Shown: positions 1 to 8,948 of the stretch, piece after piece
Layout of the letters: the number at the start of each line of letters is the position of its first letter
How positions within the stretch are numbered: the stretch's first letter is position 1
Assembly (NCBI GenBank): GCA_018064755.1
Contig: JAGHUP010000006.1
Span: 1 to 64,000 of the forward strand
Origin: Candidatus Crickella equi
GTDB lineage: Bacteria > Bacillota > Clostridia > Peptostreptococcales > Anaerovoracaceae
DNA: 64,000 nt
Direction: 5' to 3'
Program-made: the position numbers and the translations under genes
The notes under the pieces: generated by a model
The model's input: the letters and a program-made list of their open reading frames with translations, nothing else
Databases searched by the model: none
What the model was told of the DNA's origin: nothing

Positions 1-162
1 ATCCAGGAAGTTACAAAGGATACCTACGAAGAAACCAGCAAACCACTGCTTTCCAGTAGCGTTCTTAACGTCATCCATCTTGTCCTTCTTAATCTTAACG
101 ATTGTGCCAACTGCTGTACCAACGAAGCAAGCACCGAGGACGATTTGTAAAGCTAATAACAT
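1..162 (-). CDS. partial small/integral membrane protein (N-terminal 54 aa only, runs off window)
   Basis: Reverse strand ATG at 162 with AAGGAG upstream (171-176); open to window edge: MLLALQIVLGACFVGTAVGTIVKIKKDKMDDVKNATGKQWFAGFFVGILCNFLD. Confidence 0.6.
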   Translation of the reverse strand, partial: MLLALQIVLGACFVGTAVGTIVKIKKDKMDDVKNATGKQWFAGFFVGILCNFLD

Positions 163-366
163 AATTGTTCCTCCTTAAATATAAGAAATAAACTATTAAA
201 TTGTTATCCTATAAAATCTGTGCATACCCCGATGTTCGCACTATCCTACAGGATAATTGATAGTGATATTTTATTATCAATTGGTCTAATTGTCAACATT
301 TTTTTCACACAACCTTCACATTTTGTTGACTCTCATTTTTCTCTATTTTCGTTGAAATTCCAATAA

Positions 367-397
367 AAAACCGCCTGTCAATCTGACAGACGGTTTG
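367..397 (-). terminator. intrinsic terminator after prdE
   Basis: CCGCCTGTCA-atc-TGACAGACGG (371-393, one mismatch) followed on minus strand by TTTTTT. Confidence 0.75.
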
Positions 398-417
398 TTT
401 TTTGTTAGTGTTATGTC

Positions 418-903
418 CTAGAAGAACTTCAAGCCTCTTTCCTTCTTAGCCATCTGAATCTTCAGTCTCTTAACAGCTTCTCTAGCATCTTCCTCAGTGT
501 AGTTGTTCTCACCGATGATGTTGGACTCGATACCCTCAGGGTTCTTGTTAAAGTCAACAACGTCTACCAGATACTTACTCTCTACTACGAAAGTTCCAGC
601 TGTACCGGACCAGTTCAGTCCTGCTACAGGAATTCCTCTCTTACCGATTTCTTCTACGCAGTTAACGTAGTCAACGTCCAGGTTGCCCCATCCGTCTGTC
701 TCTACGATAACGCCATCACATCTTGAACACTCAGCAATAACTGCTGCGCTTCTTGAACAGAGAATCTTATCGATATTTGCTTCTGGGGAACCGAATACCA
801 GTACTCCCATCAGATCGATGCCAGGATCCTCGCCGAGAACCTTAATCAGTGGATCTCTGAAGTGATGTAAACTTGTCTCTTTAGTTGAAGGACCTACTCC
901 CAT
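418..903 (-). CDS. prdE: proline reductase cluster protein PrdE (PrdA C-terminal-like)
   Basis: 161 aa; aligns by eye with PrdA residues after the pyruvoyl cleavage site; operon position after prdD. Confidence 0.85.
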   Translation of the reverse strand: MGVGPSTKETSLHHFRDPLIKVLGEDPGIDLMGVLVFGSPEANIDKILCSRSAAVIAECSRCDGVIVETDGWGNLDVDYVNCVEEIGKRGIPVAGLNWSGTAGTFVVESKYLVDVVDFNKNPEGIESNIIGENNYTEEDAREAVKRLKIQMAKKERGLKFF

Positions 904-914
904 GATTCCACCTC

Positions 915-1688
915 CTAGTTCATAGCATGGATTGCGCCGTCTCTGAACTCATTAGGAGTCAGCATAACTGGCATGCATCCCATATCAATAGTTGACTTGC
1001 CGCCTTCTACGCCACATGGCTCGTCAGCGAAGAACCAAGTGTCGAGCATAGCGCCGTGACCGATTACCTCCTTGATTACGAGAACCTTCTTCTGGCCCTG
1101 CTTAACTGTATCATAGTAATCGTGTCTCTCTGTTGCTGCGTTGCCATCGAACTTCTTCATCTGCATTCTGAACTGCTGCATCCACTCATCGACAGCCTTG
1201 TAAGCCTCGATAATTGCATATCTTTCCTGTCCAAGTCCCTTCTTGAAAGTGATATCAACAGAAACGATAATGTCGTCGTCAGCAGGAGTTCCTGCCATGT
1301 TCAGATGAAGCATCTCCTTGAGGTTACCGTTGCAGGAACCAAATTCGTGAACCTGCTCACCCTCAGTGTCAACGCCTGTAGGCATTACATAAACGCCTGT
1401 TACAGTATGTGTAATTCCCTCGCCTCTCTTGCCAAGAACCTTAGTTGAGAGTGGGATAATATCCATAATTGCATTAGTGTGTCTGTCGTGGTCACCAGGC
1501 ATGATAATCTGGAGTTTGATATCCTCGATTACCTCGCTATGTGCCTTAACGTATTCAGACATGTCTTCCTTAAATGTCCACTTTCCATCAGGAGTAATCA
1601 GGTTCTCATCCCCGAATGCTACCTCTGTCATGTGGTAGGACTTAATTGAAAGTCTTCTCAGCTCGATATTTTCAGCCATTGGAAACAC
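915..1688 (-). CDS. prdD: proline reductase cluster protein PrdD (PrdA N-terminal-like)
   Basis: 257 aa; EFGSCNGNL / VIKEVIGHGAMLD motifs match the PrdA pro-domain EFGSSEGYI / VKEIMGQGAMHD; ends DGAIHAMN. Confidence 0.85.
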   Translation of the reverse strand: MFPMAENIELRRLSIKSYHMTEVAFGDENLITPDGKWTFKEDMSEYVKAHSEVIEDIKLQIIMPGDHDRHTNAIMDIIPLSTKVLGKRGEGITHTVTGVYVMPTGVDTEGEQVHEFGSCNGNLKEMLHLNMAGTPADDDIIVSVDITFKKGLGQERYAIIEAYKAVDEWMQQFRMQMKKFDGNAATERHDYYDTVKQGQKKVLVIKEVIGHGAMLDTWFFADEPCGVEGGKSTIDMGCMPVMLTPNEFRDGAIHAMN

Positions 1689-1732
1689 CTCTTCTTTTGT
1701 ATAGTGTTTTATTTAACAATATAATTTTTGAA

Positions 1733-1758
1733 ATGGGGGCAGTGTTACCTGCCCCCAT
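1733..1758 (-). terminator. strong GC hairpin between prdB and prdD, likely (partial) terminator
   Basis: ATGGGGGCAG-tgttac-CTGCCCCCAT, then TTTCAAAAATT on minus strand. Confidence 0.65.
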
Positions 1759-1807
1759 CTACGTCCCAATTGGAACGTTGTCCTATTCACTTTAGACTAG
1801 TTTAAAA

Positions 1808-2533
1808 CTAGATCTGAGCGTGATACTCGTATGGCAGTGGAACGATCTGTCCAGGTGCCTCGAGCTCTTCTAACAGCTTCAGAGTATCAGTTACGATACC
1901 TGTCTGCATCTCGATGTTGTGAGGCTCACCAGCGTTAGCGCCCATAGGTACCATAGGAGCAACTGCTCTTGGAGTACCAGCCTGTCTTACTACAGGTGGC
2001 AGTGCTGCGATGATGATTGTAGGGATACCTGCCTGCTCGATTGCTCTCTGCACGATTGTTGCAGAGCGGTGGCAAGTTCCTCATCCAGCTGTCATGAGAA
2101 CAGCATCAACACCCTGCTCTACGAAGAACTTAGCGATTGCTGGGCCAGTCTCTTCTGTGAACTTCTGGATGTTTCCGCCGCCGCCCATGAAGCCTGCGTG
2201 GAATTTAGCTACTCCGCCGATAACGCCAGCCTTAGCGAGCTCGTGAAGTCTCTCATAAGGGAACATAGCGTTGATGTCTCTGTTTACGTCAGAGTTATCA
2301 TATCCACCGTGGGATACCATCAGCTGATCTGGAGCGTAGCTATCATCAACCTTTCTCCAACCGAAGTCTCCTGCGAGATTAAATCTCTCCTGATCCTTCT
2401 GGTGTACGCCTGCTGCAGTAGCGATAGCGATAGTCATCTCGCTCAGCTTCTTAGTAACAGGAGCCCAAACTGGAGCTGGAGTAACAGGTACATAAATCTC
2501 GGACTGTAAGCCCTTTACAACTGTTAAACTCAT
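1808..2533 (-). CDS. prdB: D-proline reductase (dithiol) subunit PrdB, selenoprotein with in-frame TGA (Sec)
   Basis: ORF track splits it (2081..2533 and 1808..2053); continuous frame reads ...DAVLMTAG-U-GTCHRSATIVQRAIEQAG...; TGA complement at 2081-2083. Confidence 0.93.
2046..2066 (-). promoter_or_regulatory. candidate bacterial SECIS hairpin in prdB
   Basis: Perfect 7-bp stem CTCTGCA-(7 nt)-TGCAGAG, starting 14 nt 3' of the TGA on minus strand. Confidence 0.6.
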
Positions 2534-2536
2534 TGT

Positions 2537-2815
2537 TTATTCCTCCTCGTTGTATTGTCTTAATATTTCAAGTCTACGTGCTTCTCTGACAGTGAGATTG
2601 TTGAAATACTTGTCGTTGATCTCAGTGCTCTTCTGCTCGAGAAAACTCATGTTCCAAGCAACTGTCTGACCAACCTTAAGTTCTCCTTCGGAAATTACCA
2701 TTCTCTTAGGTACGGAGATGAATCCCAGTCTTCCCATGAGGTCAACGTCGATTGCACCATCCTTAACCGCAACAATGACTCCTTCCATTCTAATTAACTT
2801 ATCACCGTATTTCAT
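2537..2815 (-). CDS. CBO2463/CBO2479-type small protein of proline reductase operon
   Basis: 92 aa, located between prdA and prdB as in other clostridial prd clusters. Confidence 0.65.
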   Translation of the reverse strand: MKYGDKLIRMEGVIVAVKDGAIDVDLMGRLGFISVPKRMVISEGELKVGQTVAWNMSFLEQKSTEINDKYFNNLTVREARRLEILRQYNEEE

Positions 2816-2840
2816 CTAACAAACTCTCCTATAATTCAGA

Positions 2841-4670
2841 TTAGTCGTACTTTTCTTTTCTCTTCTGGGACATTGGCAGTGACTGCTCGTTTGCAGCTCT
2901 TTCAATCTTGATTCCCAGTGCCTTTTCGCATGCCTCGAGGTTGTTCTCCTTAACGTTAGGATTCCACTTTCTCTCAGCTGGCTTAACTTCTTCGCCTGCC
3001 ATCTTAGCCTTGAGCATTGCGATACCTCTGATTGCATCTTCCTTATCAAGGCAGTTGCACTCGAGTACTTCGTTCTCAATTCCGGACTTGGACTTGTTGG
3101 AGTCTACCATTGCGTCGCAGTACTTGTTTCCTACTACGAGAGCACCCTGCATAGCGCAGAATGAGTGACCAACAACTGGAACGCCTCTCTTACCGATGTT
3201 CTCGATATGAGTTACGAAGTCAACGTGGTTGTTTCCGAATCCTTCAGTAGTTACGAATGCGCCGTCAACGTCGAGCATTTCAACCATCTGGCCAACTCTT
3301 CTGGATACATAGAACTTCTCAGTATTAGCCTGAGGTGAACCTACGAAGATAACTCCGCACAGGTCGAGCTCTTCATCGTGAAGAACTTCGAGTACCAGTG
3401 GCTCTCTCCAGTAATGTCTGGACATTTCCTTGGAAGCAGGTCCGATGCAAGTAAGAGCGTGGATGCATCCATCGAGTACTTCGAGTGGGGATGCAGCTAC
3501 AGGAACGTTTCCGAGGTCAACGTTAGGTCTAGCTCCGAGAGTTCCAACTGGCTCTGTTGGGAACAGGTAGTTATCATGCATAGCGCCCTGGCCCATGATC
3601 TCCTTAACGATAACGACTTTCTTCTTTCCAGGTCTTCTAACCTGCTTCAGAACTTCTTCGCTATCAGCCTTGTCAGCGTCGAGCTGCTTCTTCATAGCCT
3701 TTCTGATTTCAGCTGTTACATAGTCAACTGCTCTGTGAGCTGCCATAGGTCCTGGTCTCTCCATGTTCTTACCGTTTACGATAGTAACCTGGTACTTAAT
3801 AAGAGTTTCGCCCTTATCTACAGCACCTGGACGGCCCCACTGCATGTTCTCATCGATGTATCCTTCGGATGAACCGAACTCACCGATCTGAACGCCTTCT
3901 TCAGTTGTTCCAGTAACTACTGTTACAACGCCATCAAGAACCTTAGTTACGCCGTAACCAAGATCGAAATCTCCGTCCTTAGCAGCGATAGGCTGTACGT
4001 CCATAACTGCCTCAGAATATGTATGATAGTTGTCTGGAGTAACAACATCAATCTTCAGATCAAGAACGAGTTCTTCTGAATCAACAGCTTCCTTCTCGAT
4101 TCCTTCTCTGATGTAAAGAGTCTTGCCATCGAACTTTGTTTCAGGTCCTCTAGCAACCTTCTCGATTACATAGTGCTTTCTAGTAAGCTCTCTAACAACC
4201 TTATCCTCGAGCTCAGCTGCTGCTGCGCCACCAGCTACTACAGGAGCTGCTCCTGCTACTGCTGCGCCACCGCCGAGTCCTGCTGGAATCTGGATGTCAA
4301 TGTTCTTACCTTCGCCAATGTGCAGATTGATAACTCCGCCTGCTGCTGGAGCTGCTGCTACTGCTGCTGCTGCAGGAGCTGCTTCCTCAGCTGCCTCTTC
4401 TTCACCAGCACCAACTTCGTCAAACTTGTCAACGATGTCTGGAGTGATTGGAGTCAGGGAATCTACAGTCTTAGTTAACTTTGTTCCGTTAAGAACCTGT
4501 CCGAGCTTCAGTGCTCCGTCAAGGTTCAGAAGACCAGAATCTACCAGATCTGGGAAGATGTTAGGGTCTTCGAAGTTTGCAGGTGTCAGTTCTGTTCCTG
4601 CTTCACATCTGCAGCATAATACTGCTGGATCGTTTGCATGCTGTTTAGCTGTTTCAGCTGTAATTGACAT
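2841..4670 (-). CDS. prdA: D-proline reductase (dithiol) proprotein PrdA
   Basis: 609 aa; ALTCIGPASKEMSRHYWREPL contains the Thr-Cys pyruvoyl cleavage region; Ala/Pro-rich linker; followed by prdB. Confidence 0.93.
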   Translation of the reverse strand: MSITAETAKQHANDPAVLCCRCEAGTELTPANFEDPNIFPDLVDSGLLNLDGALKLGQVLNGTKLTKTVDSLTPITPDIVDKFDEVGAGEEEAAEEAAPAAAAVAAAPAAGGVINLHIGEGKNIDIQIPAGLGGGAAVAGAAPVVAGGAAAAELEDKVVRELTRKHYVIEKVARGPETKFDGKTLYIREGIEKEAVDSEELVLDLKIDVVTPDNYHTYSEAVMDVQPIAAKDGDFDLGYGVTKVLDGVVTVVTGTTEEGVQIGEFGSSEGYIDENMQWGRPGAVDKGETLIKYQVTIVNGKNMERPGPMAAHRAVDYVTAEIRKAMKKQLDADKADSEEVLKQVRRPGKKKVVIVKEIMGQGAMHDNYLFPTEPVGTLGARPNVDLGNVPVAASPLEVLDGCIHALTCIGPASKEMSRHYWREPLVLEVLHDEELDLCGVIFVGSPQANTEKFYVSRRVGQMVEMLDVDGAFVTTEGFGNNHVDFVTHIENIGKRGVPVVGHSFCAMQGALVVGNKYCDAMVDSNKSKSGIENEVLECNCLDKEDAIRGIAMLKAKMAGEEVKPAERKWNPNVKENNLEACEKALGIKIERAANEQSLPMSQKRKEKYD

Positions 4671-4703
4671 ATCGATCTTCCTCCTTAAAATTGTTGCTTT
4701 AAG

Positions 4704-4776
4704 TCTACGCGGAGTGCATAGACGGGATAGTGTATTAACGACCCGTCACCGGTGATTAATCGGGGGTAATCACCGG
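4704..4776 (-). promoter_or_regulatory. structured prdC-prdA intercistronic region
   Basis: CCGGTGATTA-(8)-TAATCACCGG (4749-4776) plus GACGGG/CCCGTC (4721-4747) plus overlapping TCTACGC/GCATAGA (4704-4723). Confidence 0.5.
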
Positions 4777-4832
4777 CTTCAGGATTAATACCAACTAACT
4801 AAATAAAATTATATCTGTAAATAGATTACGTA

Positions 4833-6197
4833 TTACTCTACTTCTACGTTATCTACTACATTCAGGTCCTGGTCAACAGCCTTAGAAACTGTGAGCTCTC
4901 TATATCTGTCATGACCAACAGCGTCCATAGCCTTGTCTGTCATGTGGAGAACCTTCAGTCCCATCTTAGGGCCGGAAGCCATTACTGTGTTAGAGCAGTC
5001 TGAGCAGTTTCCGATCAGAACGTACTCACAACCAGTGCTCTTGAAGTCGAGGTTGTTCTTAACCTGTCCTGGGCAGTTTCCTGGACGCTCGCACTTACGA
5101 GTTCCATTAGGCTGCAGCTGAGCCTGCTTGCAGTAGCAGATGTGTGTAACTTCTGCCTTATACTTGCTAGCAAGGTCCATCATTCTGTTGAGGTTACCAC
5201 CGCATGCACATACGAGGATACCCATCTTGTGACCAGTCAGATCATCGAATGGAACTGTTACGAGGATAGCTCCTGTAGCCTTCATAATAGGAGCATCAAG
5301 AGTAGTTGCGCTTCCTGTGAAGGATCCGCCCATGATGATTTCACCAAACTCTTCCTCAAGTCCGCCAGCCTTCTCGATTAGAGCGCCAACAGTTGTTCCT
5401 ACAGGAACGTTCATGAATACGTGTGCTTCATTTCCGCCCTTGATTCTTCCTCTTACAGTTACGTTCTTGTCGATCAGAGGCTTCTTATCTTCGATAGCCT
5501 TAGCGCAAGAATAAACTGTCTCGGAGTTGATTACTACTGAGTTAGCAGCAGCTGGGAGCTGATTTGGCTCGAGCTCGATGCCGAGGCACTCTCTTACTAC
5601 AGCTCTTTCTTCGCCCATTGGGTAAATGTCTGGGAGAAGGTGTCTCTCGATTGCAGGCTCGTTAGCGAGCAGCTTGTCAAGAGTCTCAATAGTAGCCTTA
5701 TGCTTTTTCTTAATTGCGATGATGCCCTTGTCAGCACCAGCAATCTCCATAACGTACTTAATTCCTCTGATCAGAGTCTCTGGATCCTCATCGATCTGAG
5801 CGATATTATGAGCAAGTCCTGGCTCACACTCAGAAGCGTTTACGAGGATATATCCGTGGTCGAGAAGAATTGATCCATCCTTCTTAGGTCCGATCTTGAT
5901 GGAAGTAGGGAATCCTGCTCCACCCTGACCGATGATACCTGCGTTCTTGATCAGCTCGAGGTTGCTTGATCCCTCAACCTTTACATAATCATCACTCTGC
6001 TTCTCATCTGGCTTAATGATGATTCTGTCGTTAGTGATGTAATCAACAACGCCAGAAACTGAAGCGTGAACTGGAGCACCAAGTCCAGTTGGCTCTGCGA
6101 TAAGCTGTCCTCTCTTAACCTTGTCGCCAGTCTTAACAACTGGAGCGCATGGTCTACCAACAGCGCCCTGCTTGAGCATCATCTGAATGTTTTCCAT
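4833..6197 (-). CDS. prdC: proline reductase-associated electron transfer protein PrdC (RnfC-like)
   Basis: ORF 4833..6275; most likely start MENIQMMLKQGAVGRPCAP at 6197 after AAGGAG; GQGGAGFPTSIK and GNCSDCSNTVM motifs. Confidence 0.88.
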   Translation of the reverse strand: MENIQMMLKQGAVGRPCAPVVKTGDKVKRGQLIAEPTGLGAPVHASVSGVVDYITNDRIIIKPDEKQSDDYVKVEGSSNLELIKNAGIIGQGGAGFPTSIKIGPKKDGSILLDHGYILVNASECEPGLAHNIAQIDEDPETLIRGIKYVMEIAGADKGIIAIKKKHKATIETLDKLLANEPAIERHLLPDIYPMGEERAVVRECLGIELEPNQLPAAANSVVINSETVYSCAKAIEDKKPLIDKNVTVRGRIKGGNEAHVFMNVPVGTTVGALIEKAGGLEEEFGEIIMGGSFTGSATTLDAPIMKATGAILVTVPFDDLTGHKMGILVCACGGNLNRMMDLASKYKAEVTHICYCKQAQLQPNGTRKCERPGNCPGQVKNNLDFKSTGCEYVLIGNCSDCSNTVMASGPKMGLKVLHMTDKAMDAVGHDRYRELTVSKAVDQDLNVVDNVEVE

Positions 6198-6563
6198 GAT
6201 ACGAATCTCCTTTATAAAAAATATTATTAAAATAAATAATTGACCGGAAACGATATAGATTTTCTCTATAGACATAGAGATACTATTTCACATTCCCATA
6301 CACACATATATTAACATTCAAATGCAGTTATATCAATGCATTAATTGTTTTATCTTGTACTTATTTCCGTTGCCTTTTTGTGCACTTTGTTAAAATAAAC
6401 AATTTTTTGTCAATCGTTGGTTGAAGTGCATAAGAATTATTTGTAGATTGTTATTAGACCATCTGTTGGGCACTATATAATGTATATCAAAATTTCACTT
6501 GATATTTCAGTAATTTCAGCTGTATACTCAACACTGTACTTTAAGTTAAAAGGATGGTAAAAA

Positions 6564-7145
6564 ATGGCAAAAACATCTAAAAGCACCAGAAGTCGTATTG
6601 TTTCTACCGCTTGGAAGCTTTTCTACCGTGATGGATACGATAATACGACTATAGATGACATCATCGAAGATGCACATGTATCCAAAGGATCCTTCTATCA
6701 TTATTTTGCTAGCAAGGAATCCCTTATTGACGGTATTTCGTATCTCTTCGATGAAGCATATGAAGAAATCTTGGATAACATCGATGAGGCCCTATCCCCT
6801 ATCGACAAGCTGGTTACACTTAACCAGGAAATATTCTTCATGATTGAGAATACAGTGCCGGTTCACCTGCTAACAAGAATTATGTCATCCCAGCTAACAG
6901 CCAAGGGAGACAAGCACTTGCTCGACCCCGACCGCACATATTTCAGAGTTATTAGACAGATTGTTATCGACGGCAAAGAGCAAGGTGTCTTTAGCGAAGC
7001 TTTTTCTGTTAATGAAATCTGTGTATCCTATGCCCTTTTCGAGCGCGGGCTTATGTACGACTGGTGCGTATCCAACGGCAACTACGCGTTTTCGCAGTAC
7101 GCCTCGAAAATAATGCGTGTTTTCCTTAACGGATTCACCATTTAA
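6564..7145 (+). CDS. TetR/AcrR family transcriptional regulator, divergent from prdC
   Basis: 193 aa, N-terminal HTH: SRIVSTAWKLFYRDGYDNTTIDDIIEDAHVSKGSFYHYFASKESLI. Confidence 0.9.
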   Translation: MAKTSKSTRSRIVSTAWKLFYRDGYDNTTIDDIIEDAHVSKGSFYHYFASKESLIDGISYLFDEAYEEILDNIDEALSPIDKLVTLNQEIFFMIENTVPVHLLTRIMSSQLTAKGDKHLLDPDRTYFRVIRQIVIDGKEQGVFSEAFSVNEICVSYALFERGLMYDWCVSNGNYAFSQYASKIMRVFLNGFTI

Positions 7146-7176
7146 CAATCATCTCTATAATTATCATATAAAAACA

Positions 7177-7200
7177 ACAGCGGTTCCGAAGAACCGCTGT
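7177..7200. terminator. bidirectional intrinsic terminator
   Basis: ACAGCGGTTC-cgaa-GAACCGCTGT with flanking A and T runs, between convergent genes. Confidence 0.85.
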
Positions 7201-7226
7201 TTTGTTGTATTCGATTTTCAGCTTAA

Positions 7227-8603
7227 TTATTTGATTACTCCGAATACGTTCAGAAGTACAACGAGCATGAAGAATGGAACGATGACTGTGAGCTCAATCT
7301 TGTCCCACTTAGAAATCTTACCAAACTTTCCGTCGTTAGTAACTTCCTTCTCGTAGTTATCCCAACCCCAGAACCATGGGAAGATAGCAGTCAGTAAGCA
7401 GCCGAGTGGCAGCAGTACATATCCTGAGAAGCAATCGAACCAGTCATAGAGTCCATAGTACTCAACTGATCCAACGTATGCCCATGGAATCTGAACATCA
7501 GACATAACGCCAAATCCGAGGGATACGAGAATGTTCAGAACAGCCATTCCGATTCCGTAGAGAACCAGGCCCTTCTTACGTCCCCAACCAAGGTTGATTT
7601 CGAATGTTCTTGCAGTGATCTCAACGAATGAGAACAGTGATGAAATAACCGCGAAGATCAGTGCTGTGAAGAAGAATGCTCCGATGATTCTTCCGCCTGG
7701 CAGGTTACCAAAGATATCTGTCAGTACTCCGAAGATTAGGGATGGTCCCTTCTGTACGTCAACGCCTGCGCCGAATGCTGCAGGGATGATAACGAATCCA
7801 GCAACGATAGCTGCTACTGTATCAGCGAATGATACGAAGATAGCGTCACTTCTAAGGTTGTTCTTCTTAGGCAGGTTAGCACCCAGTGTTACAAAGAGTG
7901 ACCAACCGATACCAACGGAGAACAGGCACTGAGTTACAGCATCTGCAGCAACCTTAACTGAGAAGTTGCTGAAGTCTGGCATGAGGTAGTACTTAAGGCC
8001 TTCCATAGCTCCTTCTGCTGAAGTACAAGCATATACGCCGCAGATAATCAACAGACAGAAGAGTGCAGGAAGCATTACCTTAGCCATCTTCTCTACGATG
8101 TTAGTAATTCCGAAGAACAGGAAAATAATTGTGAATGCCAGCAGTCCAAGCGCCCATACAAGAGGCTCTACTGTGCTGGAAGTGAAGTCTGTAAAGTACT
8201 GCCATGGGTCAGAACCGAAGTCACCACTTACGATGAAGTTGACAGCGTACTTGATAACCCATCCACCTACTACGAAGTAGTATGCGCAGATCATGATTGT
8301 TGCGAGGTTACCAATCCAACCGAGCAGACCCCAAGCCTTCTTCTTGCCGCACTCTGCGAATGCTGTTACGCAGTCTGACTGAGTGTGACGACCGATTGCT
8401 GTCTCCAGCTCTACCATAGGCTTAGCCAGAAGCAGAATAATAATGATGTAAACCAGCATGAAGATTCCGCCACCACCACGATATGCGAGGTAAGGGAATT
8501 TCCAGATGTTACCAAGTCCAATGGATGCACCGGCTGCTACCATGAGGTATCCGAATCGTGATCCCCATTCCGCCTGTCCACTGTTTAAAGGTGTATCAGA
8601 CAT
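7227..8603 (-). CDS. sodium-dependent (SNF/NSS family) transporter
   Basis: 458 aa; WGSRFGYLMVAAGASIGLGNIWKFPYLAYRGGGGIF is the hallmark NSS TM1. Confidence 0.9.
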   Translation of the reverse strand: MSDTPLNSGQAEWGSRFGYLMVAAGASIGLGNIWKFPYLAYRGGGGIFMLVYIIIILLLAKPMVELETAIGRHTQSDCVTAFAECGKKKAWGLLGWIGNLATIMICAYYFVVGGWVIKYAVNFIVSGDFGSDPWQYFTDFTSSTVEPLVWALGLLAFTIIFLFFGITNIVEKMAKVMLPALFCLLIICGVYACTSAEGAMEGLKYYLMPDFSNFSVKVAADAVTQCLFSVGIGWSLFVTLGANLPKKNNLRSDAIFVSFADTVAAIVAGFVIIPAAFGAGVDVQKGPSLIFGVLTDIFGNLPGGRIIGAFFFTALIFAVISSLFSFVEITARTFEINLGWGRKKGLVLYGIGMAVLNILVSLGFGVMSDVQIPWAYVGSVEYYGLYDWFDCFSGYVLLPLGCLLTAIFPWFWGWDNYEKEVTNDGKFGKISKWDKIELTVIVPFFMLVVLLNVFGVIK

Positions 8604-8857
8604 AATAAATTCCTCCTAAAGATAAGTTTTGTCTTTCTTATATGTTTATATCCGCTATGAACAGATATAATAAATGTCGTTTAAATTATAACACTTCTTA
8701 TTTTATATAATAATATGAACTATTTATTATACTTTTATAGCATATTTCCCCACCTGTATTCTTTCTTTACATTGCAAATACTGGTATTTTTTAGTAGACT
8801 GAAGTATATACTTTCTATATTTCTAATCTTAATATTTGTATTATTGAAAAAACAAAT

Positions 8858-8891
8858 AGGAGTCTGGGCGGATACTGCCGTTCAGACTCCT
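8858..8891 (-). terminator. intrinsic terminator of yitT-like/ABC operon
   Basis: AGGAGTCTG ... CAGACTCCT, minus strand followed by ATTTGTTTTTTC. Confidence 0.75.
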
Positions 8892-8948
8892 AACTATTAT
8901 TTGTCATATTTTTAGTATTTTTTACGGTATATTTACACGTCTGTACTT

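Noticed and set aside
1919-2509. 196-aa plus-strand ORF opposite prdB (Ser/Cys-rich)
   Set aside because: Antisense of a well-supported selenoprotein gene, no RBS, low-complexity composition typical of shadow ORFs.
2816-3079. 87-aa minus-strand ORF at the prdA 3' end
   Set aside because: Alternate frame within prdA; Ser/Arg-rich, no support.
4173-4755. plus-strand ORFs opposite prdA (101 aa and 153 aa)
   Set aside because: Mirror the Ala/Pro-rich PrdA linker; Ser/Cys/Ala-rich shadow frames without start signals.
6198-6563. Sigma-54 promoter/PrdR site upstream of prdC
   Set aside because: Looked for the TGGCAC-N5-TTGC pattern known from some prd operons; no convincing match seen by eye, and no PrdR-like gene in the window.
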